A stretch of DNA of 33,460 bases from Planctomycetota bacterium (GTDB taxonomy: Bacteria > Planctomycetota > Phycisphaerae > Sedimentisphaerales > Anaerohalosphaeraceae): positions 1-33,460 of the forward strand of contig JAGLHQ010000258.1 in NCBI GenBank assembly GCA_023143375.1, given 5' to 3'. This document shows positions 1 through 8,785 of the stretch, piece after piece (the first letter of the stretch is position 1; the number at the start of each line of letters is the position of its first letter). The translations under genes were made by a program, and so were the position numbers. The notes below the pieces were generated by a model. It saw only the letters and a program-made list of their open reading frames with translations. It made no database searches and was not told the DNA's origin.

Positions 1-175
1 TCCGACGAGCTTTATGGTGGCCCATTCTCGGCGAACTGTGAAATTATGCGGCTAGCAAATCGTAGTTGATTATTTATTTAAGATGAGAAGAAATGAAAAT
101 ATAAAGTGTCAACTTATAATCAGGACTTGACAGGTTAACAGGACGTGTTCGTCATCTGTTTAGCAGTTCAAACTG
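1..175. other. unassigned left edge of window
   Basis: No gene can be supported here. Frame 1 of the + strand is open from the first base to a TGA at 67-69 (22 codons), so the 3' end of a rightward gene could enter from outside, but the short peptide resembles nothing I recognise. Positions 181-223 carry two imperfect copies of a roughly 20-bp GAAGGGAA-containing sequence. This stretch lies beyond the broken end of the IS256 remnant and may be scar sequence. Confidence 0.3.
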
Positions 176-526
176 TTATAACTGAAGGGAAGAAATAATT
201 GTCGTTGAAGGGAAATTATAGTTGACGCTGGGCAATGCTGTTTCAAATCTGGCCCCTCGAAGCTTCGGGGTTTTTAATTCAACTTCGCCTGAGGTTGTAT
301 GAAGCTTACGCTTGTAATGGCCTGCTCTGCCATTGGAGCGTTTATCGTTCCGCTCATACTTTTTGGCATTACAAAGCTGGTCAGCTTCAGCGTCCAGCAT
401 ATCGTTAAGAGTTTCCTCAACGGTGCTGCGAACCATCTTGCCGAGATGATCTTTGAACTGGTGCTCATTAATTTTGATAACGCTACTCAAGTCCTTAGCC
501 GTTTCTGTCGATGTAGCTTCTTGCAT
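176..526 (-). pseudogene. IS256-family transposase, N-terminal remnant
   Basis: This 116-codon remnant covers the N-terminal part of an IS256-type (mutator-like) transposase. Residues about 36-97 match the family pattern: VEETLNDMLDAEADQL, then a YER/RAGHYKRKLHTTSGEVELKTPKLR block and FETAL. Family resemblance stops at about residue 98 (near position 232), and the last 18 residues are unrelated read-through to a stop. Full-length family members are about 400 residues, so the DDE catalytic domain is missing and the element cannot move by itself. The ATG at 526 has an AAAGGAC ribosome site. The AT-rich segment at 575-615 probably includes the element's left end. Confidence 0.85.
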
Positions 527-574
527 AATTTTGTCCTTTCTTTGGAATAATGGTTAATAATCGGTTTATTTACC

Positions 575-635
575 ATCGACCAGAGAAAGGGCTTTTTTAA
601 TCAACTTTTAAAAGTGCGAAAGATATTATACGTTA
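575..635. mobile_element. probable IS256-type left terminus
   Basis: The sequence upstream of the transposase remnant contains a GATTAAAAAAGCCC-like run (minus strand) and a 12-bp palindrome ACTTTTAAAAGT at 604-615. It sits between the transposase start and the abrupt end of the SGNH-like reading frame at 636. An IS end here would explain that truncation. The exact terminal inverted repeat cannot be fixed because the other end of the element is lost. Confidence 0.35.
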
Positions 636-914
636 TCAATCCGGATCGCCGTCTTTAGGCATACTTATGAATGTACAGTTTGCTTTTGTGCCTATCAGCT
701 TAAGGAGATGAGGCTTATACGCAAACATGACATCGTCACCTAAAAACAATACGTTTTTCAGACTGGGAACTTCTTTGTTGGGTTTGTGAATCACGATAGA
801 TGAATCACTAGTTTTTGCAAAAGCATCAACACCCAAACAAGACACAATCATGCAAAGGAAAAATAGAAATGCGACCTGATGCCTTTTGTGTGACCGCTTG
901 AATTCACAATTCAT
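636..914 (-). pseudogene. truncated SGNH/GDSL-like hydrolase fragment
   Basis: This is a 92-codon frame with ATG at 914 and an AGGGA ribosome site. It has a signal peptide at about residues 12-33 (hydrophobic FLFFLCMIVSCLG, then DAFA). The segment KNVLFLGDDVMFAYKPHL resembles the first block of SGNH hydrolases, in which a VLFLGDS motif carries the nucleophile Ser; here an Asp replaces it. Family members continue for about 200 residues with Gly, Asn and Asp-x-x-His blocks, all absent here. The frame stops right after MPKDGDPD, next to the IS256 remnant, so it was probably cut by that element. It lies 57 bp downstream of the modular GH86 gene and was probably the second gene of that unit. It could instead be a small secreted protein of unknown role. 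Confidence 0.5.
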
Positions 915-971
915 ATAAAATCCCTATTAGTTATGGTATCGCTATAGAACTCTCATAGCATTTGTTGTAAA

Positions 972-3632
972 TTAAATTGAGTTTAGCCAGCTTTGTGCAA
1001 ACAAACGCAAATCGCCAATATCTACATTGCCGTTTCCGTCAAAATCAGCACCAGAACAATATTCATTCGAGATATCGCAATCGGTTCGCTGCCATTGGCT
1101 TGCAAAAGTTGCAAACTCCGTAAAAGTATAACCGCCTTGTCGTGGACTTTCTGCTGGGCCGGTACCGCCGGGCACAGCACCTTGAGTTACAACAACACGG
1201 TCTATCATATAACCGTCTTCACGGCGAACAATATCTAATGCCTTGCCCCCTGGCGTAGAGACACTAACCGTACCTAAACTTTTCCATATCCACTGATCGG
1301 GATCCTGGCCATTATCCACTACTCCGGTGTTAATTCCTTCAAGGCCCACCCAAACAGAGTTCGAGCCTGCATTGGCTACCTGGCTTGAATCCCAATATCG
1401 ACGAACATAAACAGTGTAGTCGCCCAGGGTTGTGAAATTGATATCATATAACAAACGGGTACCATAAGTGTAATCCGGGTATTGCGGCAAGAACTGACCG
1501 TCCACGGTCCACATGTAAGAACCTACTGCTCCGCTTGCTGTAGTATCTTCGGTCCATATATTTGGGCTGTCAGATCGAGCTTCAAGACCGTCGTAGTTTT
1601 CAGCTTCGAAACAAACTTCGCCGCCCTGCTCGATGAAAGCCATATTAGTCACCGGAATCCCTTGAGATCCCTGATCTAACGCTGCACGAATGACAACCGA
1701 ACCTACACCGCCGCCTTGAGCGTCAGGAAATGAAACCTGAACGGTGTTAACTGCCTGAAGTAGTGAGGCATCGATCTTAATTGACTTTAATGAACCATAC
1801 TCAGTGTCATTTTCAAGTCTATCGGCAGCATCCTCGACTGGAATACTCAAGGTCTGACCATTAAGAACAACATCTATATCCTGATCAGTTCCGGCGGGCC
1901 TGCCTACGCTGATACGAAGTATAGCATAATCAGCTAAGTCATACTCCGGGATATTAACGGTAAATGTAGTCGTGGACGAACCTAATATCTCAGATGAAAC
2001 GATGTCACCATAATAAGGTACTTCGTCAACCTCCGAAGTCTGAGTGATCGTATTTGCATAGTCAATAATAATGACAGCGGACTCTAATCCTGCAATCTGG
2101 ATATTGGACAGGTCGGCAATAACTTGCTCGGTCAGATAGGGAGTGAAATCTGCATTACGACCTAAACGCCTTAGAGTAATAGAATCAACAGTATCAGAAG
2201 AGTTGATCTGAAAATTTAACGCTGTTGTCGACATTGACACATTGTTAAAAATCAACACCACTTTGTCCTGATCTACAAACGCATGGTGCTGCAGGTCAGG
2301 GTCATCAACAAAGGATTTGATCCTGCGGCCCCGAACATCTTTAAAAAACTCATAGAAATGTATCAGCTTGCTTTCAGAATAGTTGTTGACCGGATGTTCA
2401 AAGTTTTCAGAGACCAGCAACGATGCATAATAAGTCGGATCCCAGGCTGCAGATTCATCTAAAATAAAAGGGACTGCTTTTTTAACGGTATGAGGATGGT
2501 TCATATAAGTCATGGTATTACTGATAGCACTGTTGACCATTATATAATTGATGATCGAACGTTTTTGCATTTCCCATTCCCAGGCTGTCCCGAGGAAAGT
2601 GCTCAATGGGAAATAGTGATTAGCAAGATCTTCAGCTACGGTATCGCCTGTACCATCACTGACATAGCCACCCTGCTCGCTAAACACAAAACCAACTTCT
2701 TTGCTGTAATTGTTGTTAGTGTAATTGACTATTGCATCCAAAACCCCATCCAGCGGAAGACTACTGGTGACACGGCCAACAAAATCTCCGGAAGCAGTAG
2801 GCCCTTCCCAATGCATAAAATCGTATGTATGGAAAGAATAAAAATCCAGACCGCAACTTGTGTTATCAATAAAATCTGTGATGGTGCTTAAGTATTGATA
2901 ATTATTTTTATAAAAATAACCAACTGAATAACAAGGGCCGCCGATCTCGGTACTAAGGTTTTCCTGCTTGGCTTTACTATGAATATCCGTATGCAGATCT
3001 ATATACTTTTGATCGCTCCAATATCTCCAGTCTGGTTCATTTCTTATTTCATAAAAAGCCGGACGCATCAAATCCGTAAATCCATATTTCAGTAGATTAA
3101 CAGCTAGATCGGCTGCTGCGACTGTATTAGATGGCAGCCAGCGATCAGCTTCAACACCTGCTACGGTATATTTATCCATAAAATCGGGGTAAACATTGAC
3201 AGCGTGTTCATGTGAAGCAACATTCAGGTTAGGGCTGAAATCATTGATAAAAGTTGCACTTGCACCGTTATTAGTAGGATTGAGTTCAGAGATCATTCTT
3301 GGTATATCGACAGTGCCAGGAGCGGATGTGTCCTCATGAATGGAACTTCCCCAGTCGACCTCACCTTTGACAATGCTAAGATTTCTGCCAAAGGTCATTT
3401 CCAGGTCATTAACATAATAGTCATACCGGGTACCCACTTTTGATTCATACCAGGACCCAGACGATGAAAGATTAATATATTTCAAGCGATCGAGATCGCT
3501 TATCCCATGGATGGATCGTGTAGTGTTCGGTTCAACAGTAACCGTTGCGGCAAAGACACTGCAAGCGTTGAACAATACGATAAGAGCACAGGCGATTAGA
3601 ATGCATAACTTTATCTGATATTTATGAAGCAT
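972..3632 (-). CDS. GH86 beta-agarase/beta-porphyranase, modular, with dockerin-like C-terminus
   Basis: This is a secreted endo-acting galactan hydrolase of 886 residues. Residues 1-29 form a signal peptide. The GH86 module spans about 31-540: it opens with the family signature RSIHGISDLDRLKYINL, has the likely acid/base Glu199 in a YEIRNEP motif, and the likely nucleophile Glu319 in SEQGGY. A beta-sandwich segment follows to about 655. Residues about 666-820 form a putative carbohydrate-binding module starting GGEVCFEAENYD. Residues about 835-886 are a dockerin-like pair with Ca-loop ligands in DFDGNGNVDIGDL. GH86 enzymes cut beta-1,4 linkages in agarose or porphyran; which one applies here cannot be told. 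It shares the family signatures with the GH86 at 17962-19905, and its last 220 residues align without gaps to the protein at 10048-13329. The start follows a GGGGTG-like ribosome site. Confidence 0.85.
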   Translation of the reverse strand: MLHKYQIKLCILIACALIVLFNACSVFAATVTVEPNTTRSIHGISDLDRLKYINLSSSGSWYESKVGTRYDYYVNDLEMTFGRNLSIVKGEVDWGSSIHEDTSAPGTVDIPRMISELNPTNNGASATFINDFSPNLNVASHEHAVNVYPDFMDKYTVAGVEADRWLPSNTVAAADLAVNLLKYGFTDLMRPAFYEIRNEPDWRYWSDQKYIDLHTDIHSKAKQENLSTEIGGPCYSVGYFYKNNYQYLSTITDFIDNTSCGLDFYSFHTYDFMHWEGPTASGDFVGRVTSSLPLDGVLDAIVNYTNNNYSKEVGFVFSEQGGYVSDGTGDTVAEDLANHYFPLSTFLGTAWEWEMQKRSIINYIMVNSAISNTMTYMNHPHTVKKAVPFILDESAAWDPTYYASLLVSENFEHPVNNYSESKLIHFYEFFKDVRGRRIKSFVDDPDLQHHAFVDQDKVVLIFNNVSMSTTALNFQINSSDTVDSITLRRLGRNADFTPYLTEQVIADLSNIQIAGLESAVIIIDYANTITQTSEVDEVPYYGDIVSSEILGSSTTTFTVNIPEYDLADYAILRISVGRPAGTDQDIDVVLNGQTLSIPVEDAADRLENDTEYGSLKSIKIDASLLQAVNTVQVSFPDAQGGGVGSVVIRAALDQGSQGIPVTNMAFIEQGGEVCFEAENYDGLEARSDSPNIWTEDTTASGAVGSYMWTVDGQFLPQYPDYTYGTRLLYDINFTTLGDYTVYVRRYWDSSQVANAGSNSVWVGLEGINTGVVDNGQDPDQWIWKSLGTVSVSTPGGKALDIVRREDGYMIDRVVVTQGAVPGGTGPAESPRQGGYTFTEFATFASQWQRTDCDISNEYCSGADFDGNGNVDIGDLRLFAQSWLNSI
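978..1640. repeat. copy A of a duplicated C-terminal module cassette
   Basis: This encodes the putative binding module and dockerin of the first GH86. It is clearly homologous at DNA level to 10056-10715; for example, a 24-bp block within 1565-1595 (on the + strand, starting GGGCTGTCAGATCGAGC) recurs identically near 10647. The two encoded segments run about 220 residues with a constant offset of 250 residues and no gap, which indicates a fairly recent duplication or gene conversion. Confidence 0.8.
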
Positions 3633-3705
3633 AACACACCCCGGCTAACAAATCGTTCAGTTTTACTACATCCATTTACATTTCGGCTATTCCTGCAAGC
3701 CAATC

Positions 3706-3711
3706 AACCTC
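3706..3711 (-). promoter_or_regulatory. isolated GAGGTT element upstream of modular GH86
   Basis: GAGGTTGATT reads toward the GH86 start at 3632 and is identical over 10 bases to the proximal half-site upstream of the beta-helix/CBM6 gene. Unlike the other six sites it lacks the CG dinucleotide nine bases upstream, lacks the second copy 21 bp away, and has no good -10 box at 21-22 bp. It may be a decayed or weak operator, or a chance match. Confidence 0.3.
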
Positions 3712-3723
3712 GATATAAAAATA

Positions 3724-3758
3724 GCCCCGCACTCAATTCTCACCTTTGTGTGCGGGGC
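3724..3758 (-). terminator. rho-independent terminator of the PEP-CTERM gene
   Basis: A perfect 9-bp GC-rich stem (GCCCCGCAC at 3724-3732 pairing with GTGCGGGGC at 3750-3758) has a 17-base loop. On the minus strand it is followed by TATTTTTATA. It lies 33 bp past the stop of the PEP-CTERM gene and upstream of the GH86 gene, so the two are separate transcription units. Confidence 0.8.
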
Positions 3759-3791
3759 ATTTGGTTTTAAAACAAATAATCACTTATGCGA

Positions 3792-4598
3792 TTATTTTTT
3801 TCTGCGAATCATCATTGCACCTAAGCCAAGTATTGCCATTGTAGCAGGCTCAGGAACATTTGACAGAACGACATCATCCATATTAAGATAAGTCATATTA
3901 GAAGTACCCATGTCTTGTGTTTGCACCTTGCCATACCACGTCGATGCTCCTGCCAGCGTTGGCAAGGTTTGAGCAAGATTCAACCGGTCGGCTAATACAG
4001 AACCATCTGGAGCAAGGAGTTCGCTAAGGACGTCGTAACCGACAGCCGCCATAGTCACTGTAACTCTCTGTCCGATCCAACCGCTGGATGCACTATACGC
4101 ACCGCTCATACCCATCTCAGCAGGAGATTCCCATCCCCCAAGAGTCCAAGCCTGTCCGTCCCCGGTCGTGGCAAATCCATAGGCATTATCAGCCCTCCGT
4201 GTGAACAACATCTCGGGTCCGGCGCCACTGGTCGCAGTGTTTTCACTGACAAGACCGAAAGACCAATTATATGTGTTGGGAGTAACGCCAACCACATCTC
4301 CGACGGTAAATTTAAAAGCGGATTCAATGGTGACGAACTCGCCAACAGCAGTCGGTGCAGCCACGCCTTCTACGCTAACAAGATTGTACCAATTAACTGC
4401 CGGGGTTACAGCTCCCTGCGAACCATCTACACCGATACCCGCACCTGCGAACCATCCTTGCCACCCTTTGTTATCATTCCATCCGTTCCCTGATGGATTA
4501 TGGTCGCCAACCGGCGACTCAAAGTCAAATGTAACAATACCCGCCGAAGCACTCACTGCCAACACAACAACAAACGCCATTACTAATGTTTTTTTCAT
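3792..4598 (-). CDS. secreted PEP-CTERM sorting-domain protein
   Basis: This is a 268-residue exported protein. The start is placed at 4598, where MKKTLVMAFVVVLAVSASAG forms a clean signal peptide behind a GGAGG ribosome site; upstream in-frame codons to 4766 add an implausible leader. The mature part looks like an all-beta, Gly/Ser/Thr-rich domain (about 22-245) without a motif I recognise; a jelly-roll or LamG-like binding fold is possible. The last 22 residues are a PEP-CTERM signal: VPEPATMAILGLGAMMIRRKK, that is, the PEP motif, a hydrophobic stretch and a basic tail. This signal is recognised by exosortase and leads to surface attachment. It has its own operator/promoter and terminator. 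Substrate binding is inferred only from its neighbours. Confidence 0.8.
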   Translation of the reverse strand: MKKTLVMAFVVVLAVSASAGIVTFDFESPVGDHNPSGNGWNDNKGWQGWFAGAGIGVDGSQGAVTPAVNWYNLVSVEGVAAPTAVGEFVTIESAFKFTVGDVVGVTPNTYNWSFGLVSENTATSGAGPEMLFTRRADNAYGFATTGDGQAWTLGGWESPAEMGMSGAYSASSGWIGQRVTVTMAAVGYDVLSELLAPDGSVLADRLNLAQTLPTLAGASTWYGKVQTQDMGTSNMTYLNMDDVVLSNVPEPATMAILGLGAMMIRRKK

Positions 4599-4733
4599 CT
4601 TCCAATCCTCCAATCTAAAGATTTTTATTACATTACATAAAATGCCTGGGAGAAATGGGAGGAATAATTTAAATGTATTTTCCACCACTTTCCGCCTCCA
4701 AGCAGAACACACACACAACTTATTTTCAATAAC

Positions 4734-4748
4734 AACACTACGAGTGTT
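4734..4748. promoter_or_regulatory. perfect palindrome at the PEP-CTERM transcription start
   Basis: AACACTACGAGTGTT consists of two perfect 6-base arms around a 3-base centre. It begins immediately downstream of the TATAAT -10 box, about where transcription would start. That is a typical repressor position, or it could be the first hairpin of the roughly 145-base leader. The other five promoters of the set do not have it. Confidence 0.45.
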
Positions 4749-4812
4749 ATTATACCAAAAACTCAACTAATAAATAAACCTCTAAATACGACCATAACTC
4801 CTCTTTACGCGA
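4749..4812 (-). promoter_or_regulatory. tandem-half-site operator and promoter of the PEP-CTERM gene
   Basis: Reading leftward, the distal half-site is TCGC-N5-GAGGAG (4812 to 4798) and the proximal one is TCGT-N5-GAGGTT (4791 to 4777), exactly 21 bp apart. After 22 bp comes a perfect -10 box TATAAT (4754 to 4749). The proximal GAGGTT overlaps the -35 region. The leader to the ATG at 4598 is about 150 bases. It shares this architecture with five other promoters in the window. Confidence 0.7.
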
Positions 4813-4839
4813 CAGCGTCCTATAAAAGCAGTAATAACA

Positions 4840-4869
4840 GCAGGCCCACAGAAACCCATGCAGGCCTGC
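4840..4869 (-). terminator. possible terminator after the 1269-residue repeat protein
   Basis: A 7-bp stem (GCAGGCC at 4840-4846 with GGCCTGC at 4863-4869) lies 20 bp beyond the stop of the leftward gene. The T-rich tail on the minus strand (TGTTATTACTGCTTTT) is interrupted, so termination strength is uncertain. It lies just upstream of the PEP-CTERM operator. Confidence 0.4.
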
Positions 4870-4889
4870 CGAAGAGATTATCTATATTA

Positions 4890-7800
4890 TCAAGGTAAGT
4901 ACGGAGCACAATTAATGTCAGTAGGTTCCGTACAATTTAGCCATTCACTGACCAGTATAGCAAATTCGTCCAACTGATAGGTAGTTACCCAGTCAGCGGC
5001 CATTATTACCAGATCGTTGATATCGTCATAGCAGTCGTTATTAAGATCGGCACCTGCCGGTAACACAGTACCAAAATCACCACAGACTGCCGGCAATCCA
5101 TGCCATGTCATATCACGTAAGCGTATTGCCTGCAAGCCAGCAGCATCGACATCGACGTGTAAACCGCCACCGGTGATGTTGTTCATAGAAGGAGTCGCAA
5201 CGGCACCTATAGTAATAGCACCGGGACCTGTGTCACCGTCCATTTCATTCATGTCATCTTCAGCAGCTTGATTGACTTGATACCAAGTCAGGTCGGAGAC
5301 ATCAACCGTAAACGTTGTCCAAGGTGTACCGGTACTGACATCATCAAGTTCGGCCGGAATGCTGGAAATATACCAGTCTCCAAACTCACTTCTGATCAGG
5401 AAGCGATAATCATAAAGGTAACCTGCAGCCATCAGTGCAAATTCAACTTCGATAGCGATAAGCTCATCTACCATCTCAGTCGGATTATAGTTGCCTGTCG
5501 AAGAGAAAATCGAGTATGCATAGGTGCCCCTGTTGTCCTGGTTATAAAACTCGAGTGAACTATTTCCGAAATAAAGCCCTAACCAGCCCGCATCAGGAAC
5601 ATGTGGCGTCCAACCACCCCATGGATAACCCAAACTCGACGATATGTTTGGAGTTTCAGCCTGGTTTGTAGCATGATATACCAATCCAGAGCCTGCTGTA
5701 AAGTCCTGATGGACATTCGATACAGTAGCAGGTGGTGTGTATCCTGACCATTGAATATTATAAAATCTGAGGAAACCATCCTGCAGATCAGGGCTGGATG
5801 CACTATCTTCAATATAGACACCACCACCAGTGCATACGCTCAGATCAGGAACAACATCCGGATCAAGCGGATCAAACAGAATACCCGGACCTGAATCGCC
5901 ACCATCAAGTTGATTCATGTCCAGCTCAGCCGATGCATTTACACGTTTCCAGGTTAAAGCAGAGACATCTACTGTTACTGCAGATACGGCATCATCCGGA
6001 AGGTCATCAAATGCAATGCTTGATACAAACCACTCGCCTGAACCATTTCTCAGTATAATGCGAAGATCAGCTCCAAAAGTATCGAGAGCAACTGGGCCAT
6101 CCTTTATTTCGACCGTAAGGCTTACTGTACCGTTAGCCATATTAGGAACATACTTTGTTGGCAACGGGCTGCCGGATTCTGAGAAAATCGTATAGAAGTA
6201 AGAACCAGCATCTGCCATGTTACCGCTTAATGTTAATCTACTAAATGTCGGCCATGTCTGGAATGCAGCACCACTCCACAGGTAGTATGTTCCAGGTGCA
6301 GTTATAGTAGAGTCACCCCACCCGCCATAACGGAAACCGGAAGTATTAACAGCTGTCTGCTCTGTATCAACTGGAGTTGCTGTACCCTGATACATTTTAT
6401 AAATAGCACCACCTGGATGACTGGCGGAATCGAAATCTTCATATATCGCCAGCGACTCGGTTGGCGGAACATAACCTGCCACGTCAATGCCCTGAATACG
6501 CAGGAAACCGATCTGAGGATATGCAACATCATCCAAATAAAGTCCCATACCTGTAACCATAGACAGATCGGGAGCAATATTAGGATCACCAGACATTATC
6601 AAGCTGCCTGGTCCGTCGTCTGCTGCCATCTCATTCATATTATCCCGCGAAGCAGCATCTATTGTCTCCCATTTAAGGGTACTGACATCAATAGCTGGCA
6701 AAGTAGACGCTGAGGTTGATGAAATATCATCAGCGACAGTTTGCTCAGATAGATACCAATTACCATCACCATTCCTGACCATCAAACGCAGGTCAAGAGT
6801 TGCTGTAGCATTGTGGACAGATACGCCACTTAGAGTAACATATCCACTATCAAAATTCGGTACATACTGCGTCGGCATTCCTGTTCCTATATCTGAAAAA
6901 ATAGTATAGAGGTATGCACCATCTTTTCGAGCCCCTCCAACGACAGCAAGTGCAGAAAGATTAGGCCCAGATGGATTATCATACAATATTTGTGTTTGAA
7001 TAGCGTTCCAACCTGCGGGCATCCCGTCTGGATTTGCATAGCCACCAACTGGGAAGTTGTTATCAGGGAGATTGATCGGTGTTTCAGCTGGAATATTAAA
7101 ATCATCTTCATAAATCAAATCGGCAGTTTCCAGTCCGTCAAAGTTCAGCGACAACGAAACTGTTTCTACCGGTTCAACATAACCGGTCCATGCAATAGAA
7201 CGAAGTCGAACATTGCTAACAAACGGATCTGTTACGTTATCAAGATATAGCCCGCCACCGGTTACTTTTGCCAGGTTCGGATCTGCATCCGGTTCAAGCG
7301 GATCGAACAAGGTTCCCGGACCATCGGGACTGTCCAATTGATCCATATCTGCTGCCGCACCTGTGTTGGCTGCTTTCCACGTTAACGAAGCAACGTCAGT
7401 AGATAACGACACCTCACCGGAAACAGCCGCAAATGCAACACTGGAAACATACCAATTGTCGTCTGCATCACGAATGATCAATCTTAGATCAAGCGGATCA
7501 CCATTTTGCATTATGTCTACGCTCACTGTTCCCATATCCAGGTCAGGAACATACTCGGTAGCATTTCTGTTACCGTTAGTTGAGAAAACAGTATAAACGT
7601 ACGAACCTGTATTTCTTGCTCCGCTTGCAATTGACAGAATATTTTCTTCTCCAACTACTCCTGGATTAAGTGTTTGCATATAGATCTTTGGCCAGATCAT
7701 ATTTCCTGGCCATGACCCATCGTCAGGATCTGCATAACCGCCCCATGTATATCCAGAAGCCAGAACCAGAGGCTGTTCGATCGAGTCATCCGCACCATAG

Positions 7801-8699
7801 ATCGGGCTTGGAAGAGCATTAGGATCAATATGGAATGCATTGAAATTTTCGGTGATCGACGAAACCAAAGTTGCATCATCAAAGATATATGCTGTAAGAA
7901 TTGTATCAACATCGTCAAAAATGAGTGAATAATCAGCATTCGGAGCAGAATCAAAGAATACAATATTGCCGTTATCAATAAAGCCCTGAATATGTGCCCT
8001 TTTATCACCAGTCATGCTTAACATACCATCTGTAATATTTATCACAGCTGTACCGGCACTTCCAAATTCAAGGGCTTGGGCAACTGCTATCTCACCACCG
8101 GTAATATTGACAACGGCAGTGGCATCGGCATTGCTGTTTCCGTTGAGCCTCAATCGCCATGAAGCCTCGATCAACCCATCACTGATGTTCAATGTTCCCT
8201 GATTCTGAGCGTCTGAGGCTATGCTCAGGTCTGCAACATCCATATAACCATCGGTCATTTCGACTAAGCCTACTGCTGCACCGGCGGCTCTGGCAATATT
8301 AAAGGCAAAAGTCTCTACCGTTCCACCGTTAAGATTAAGTGTGCCATTACCTGTAGAGAAACCAACGCCTACATTGATCTCACGTTCCCATGCAAAATTT
8401 GGATCAGCAGGCACTGACGCAAGAAGTGAACCTCCATTGACAGTTACGGTTGAGCCATTGGCTATGATGCATTTCTTATAGAATTGAGCTGTTGTGACCG
8501 CGTCAATTTCTACACTAGGATTACCGCCCGAGTACCATCCATAGATTTCCACATCATCTGACGCGGTTGGCACCTGATCGGGATCCCAGTTTAGAGCATT
8601 GCTCCAAAGATTATCGGGAGCCGCTCCGTCATCCCAATAGAGAGCAAATGCATTCACTGAAATAACACATAAACAAATTAAGAACAAATATTTCCTCAT
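4890..8699 (-). CDS. large secreted repeat protein with four tandem modules and dockerin-like end
   Basis: This is a 1269-residue exported protein of unknown function. The ATG at 8699 has an AGGGG ribosome site at good spacing; the GTG at 8702 overlaps it. Residues 1-20 form a signal peptide. Residues about 21-285 are a beta-solenoid-like region with an N-terminal WDDGAAPDNLWSNALNW motif and repeated NGGT/ISDG/ITGG turns, as in autotransporter-like repeats. Four homologous modules of about 210-240 residues follow (about 285-515, 516-750, 751-995, 996-1205). Each contains a GGY/W motif, Y-x-YTIFS, a RLxxRxxxxNWYxS block, SxLTW, an MNEMD/MDQLD plus DxGPG segment, and TGGGLYxD. The end (about 1208-1258) is dockerin-like (DLNNDCYDDINDL). 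No catalytic motif is evident, so the modules may be binding or scaffolding units. It lies 86 bp behind the pseudopilin gene, probably in one operon. Confidence 0.75.
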   Translation of the reverse strand: MRKYLFLICLCVISVNAFALYWDDGAAPDNLWSNALNWDPDQVPTASDDVEIYGWYSGGNPSVEIDAVTTAQFYKKCIIANGSTVTVNGGSLLASVPADPNFAWEREINVGVGFSTGNGTLNLNGGTVETFAFNIARAAGAAVGLVEMTDGYMDVADLSIASDAQNQGTLNISDGLIEASWRLRLNGNSNADATAVVNITGGEIAVAQALEFGSAGTAVINITDGMLSMTGDKRAHIQGFIDNGNIVFFDSAPNADYSLIFDDVDTILTAYIFDDATLVSSITENFNAFHIDPNALPSPIYGADDSIEQPLVLASGYTWGGYADPDDGSWPGNMIWPKIYMQTLNPGVVGEENILSIASGARNTGSYVYTVFSTNGNRNATEYVPDLDMGTVSVDIMQNGDPLDLRLIIRDADDNWYVSSVAFAAVSGEVSLSTDVASLTWKAANTGAAADMDQLDSPDGPGTLFDPLEPDADPNLAKVTGGGLYLDNVTDPFVSNVRLRSIAWTGYVEPVETVSLSLNFDGLETADLIYEDDFNIPAETPINLPDNNFPVGGYANPDGMPAGWNAIQTQILYDNPSGPNLSALAVVGGARKDGAYLYTIFSDIGTGMPTQYVPNFDSGYVTLSGVSVHNATATLDLRLMVRNGDGNWYLSEQTVADDISSTSASTLPAIDVSTLKWETIDAASRDNMNEMAADDGPGSLIMSGDPNIAPDLSMVTGMGLYLDDVAYPQIGFLRIQGIDVAGYVPPTESLAIYEDFDSASHPGGAIYKMYQGTATPVDTEQTAVNTSGFRYGGWGDSTITAPGTYYLWSGAAFQTWPTFSRLTLSGNMADAGSYFYTIFSESGSPLPTKYVPNMANGTVSLTVEIKDGPVALDTFGADLRIILRNGSGEWFVSSIAFDDLPDDAVSAVTVDVSALTWKRVNASAELDMNQLDGGDSGPGILFDPLDPDVVPDLSVCTGGGVYIEDSASSPDLQDGFLRFYNIQWSGYTPPATVSNVHQDFTAGSGLVYHATNQAETPNISSSLGYPWGGWTPHVPDAGWLGLYFGNSSLEFYNQDNRGTYAYSIFSSTGNYNPTEMVDELIAIEVEFALMAAGYLYDYRFLIRSEFGDWYISSIPAELDDVSTGTPWTTFTVDVSDLTWYQVNQAAEDDMNEMDGDTGPGAITIGAVATPSMNNITGGGLHVDVDAAGLQAIRLRDMTWHGLPAVCGDFGTVLPAGADLNNDCYDDINDLVIMAADWVTTYQLDEFAILVSEWLNCTEPTDINCAPYLP

Positions 8700-8785
8700 C
8701 ACCTTCCCCTTATAAAAAAGTAGATTAACTTTCTGTATATTCCGATATGAACATACTCTATTATTTATTTACTCTAAGTTCCTGG

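Noticed and set aside
1-175. possible end of a transposase or other gene at the left edge
   Set aside because: Only 22 codons are open and they match no family I can name; too little to call.
3706-3758. seventh copy of the tandem operator upstream of the modular GH86
   Set aside because: Only GAGGTTGATT matches. The CG position, the second half-site and the -10 box at the right distance are missing, and the upstream part is a terminator.
4201-4770. 189-codon open frame on the + strand
   Set aside because: Antisense to the PEP-CTERM gene and its leader; no motif.
4890-8699. four-fold repeat considered as a CRISPR-like or satellite array
   Set aside because: The repeats are protein-level modules of more than 200 residues with diverged DNA inside one reading frame, not short direct repeats with spacers.
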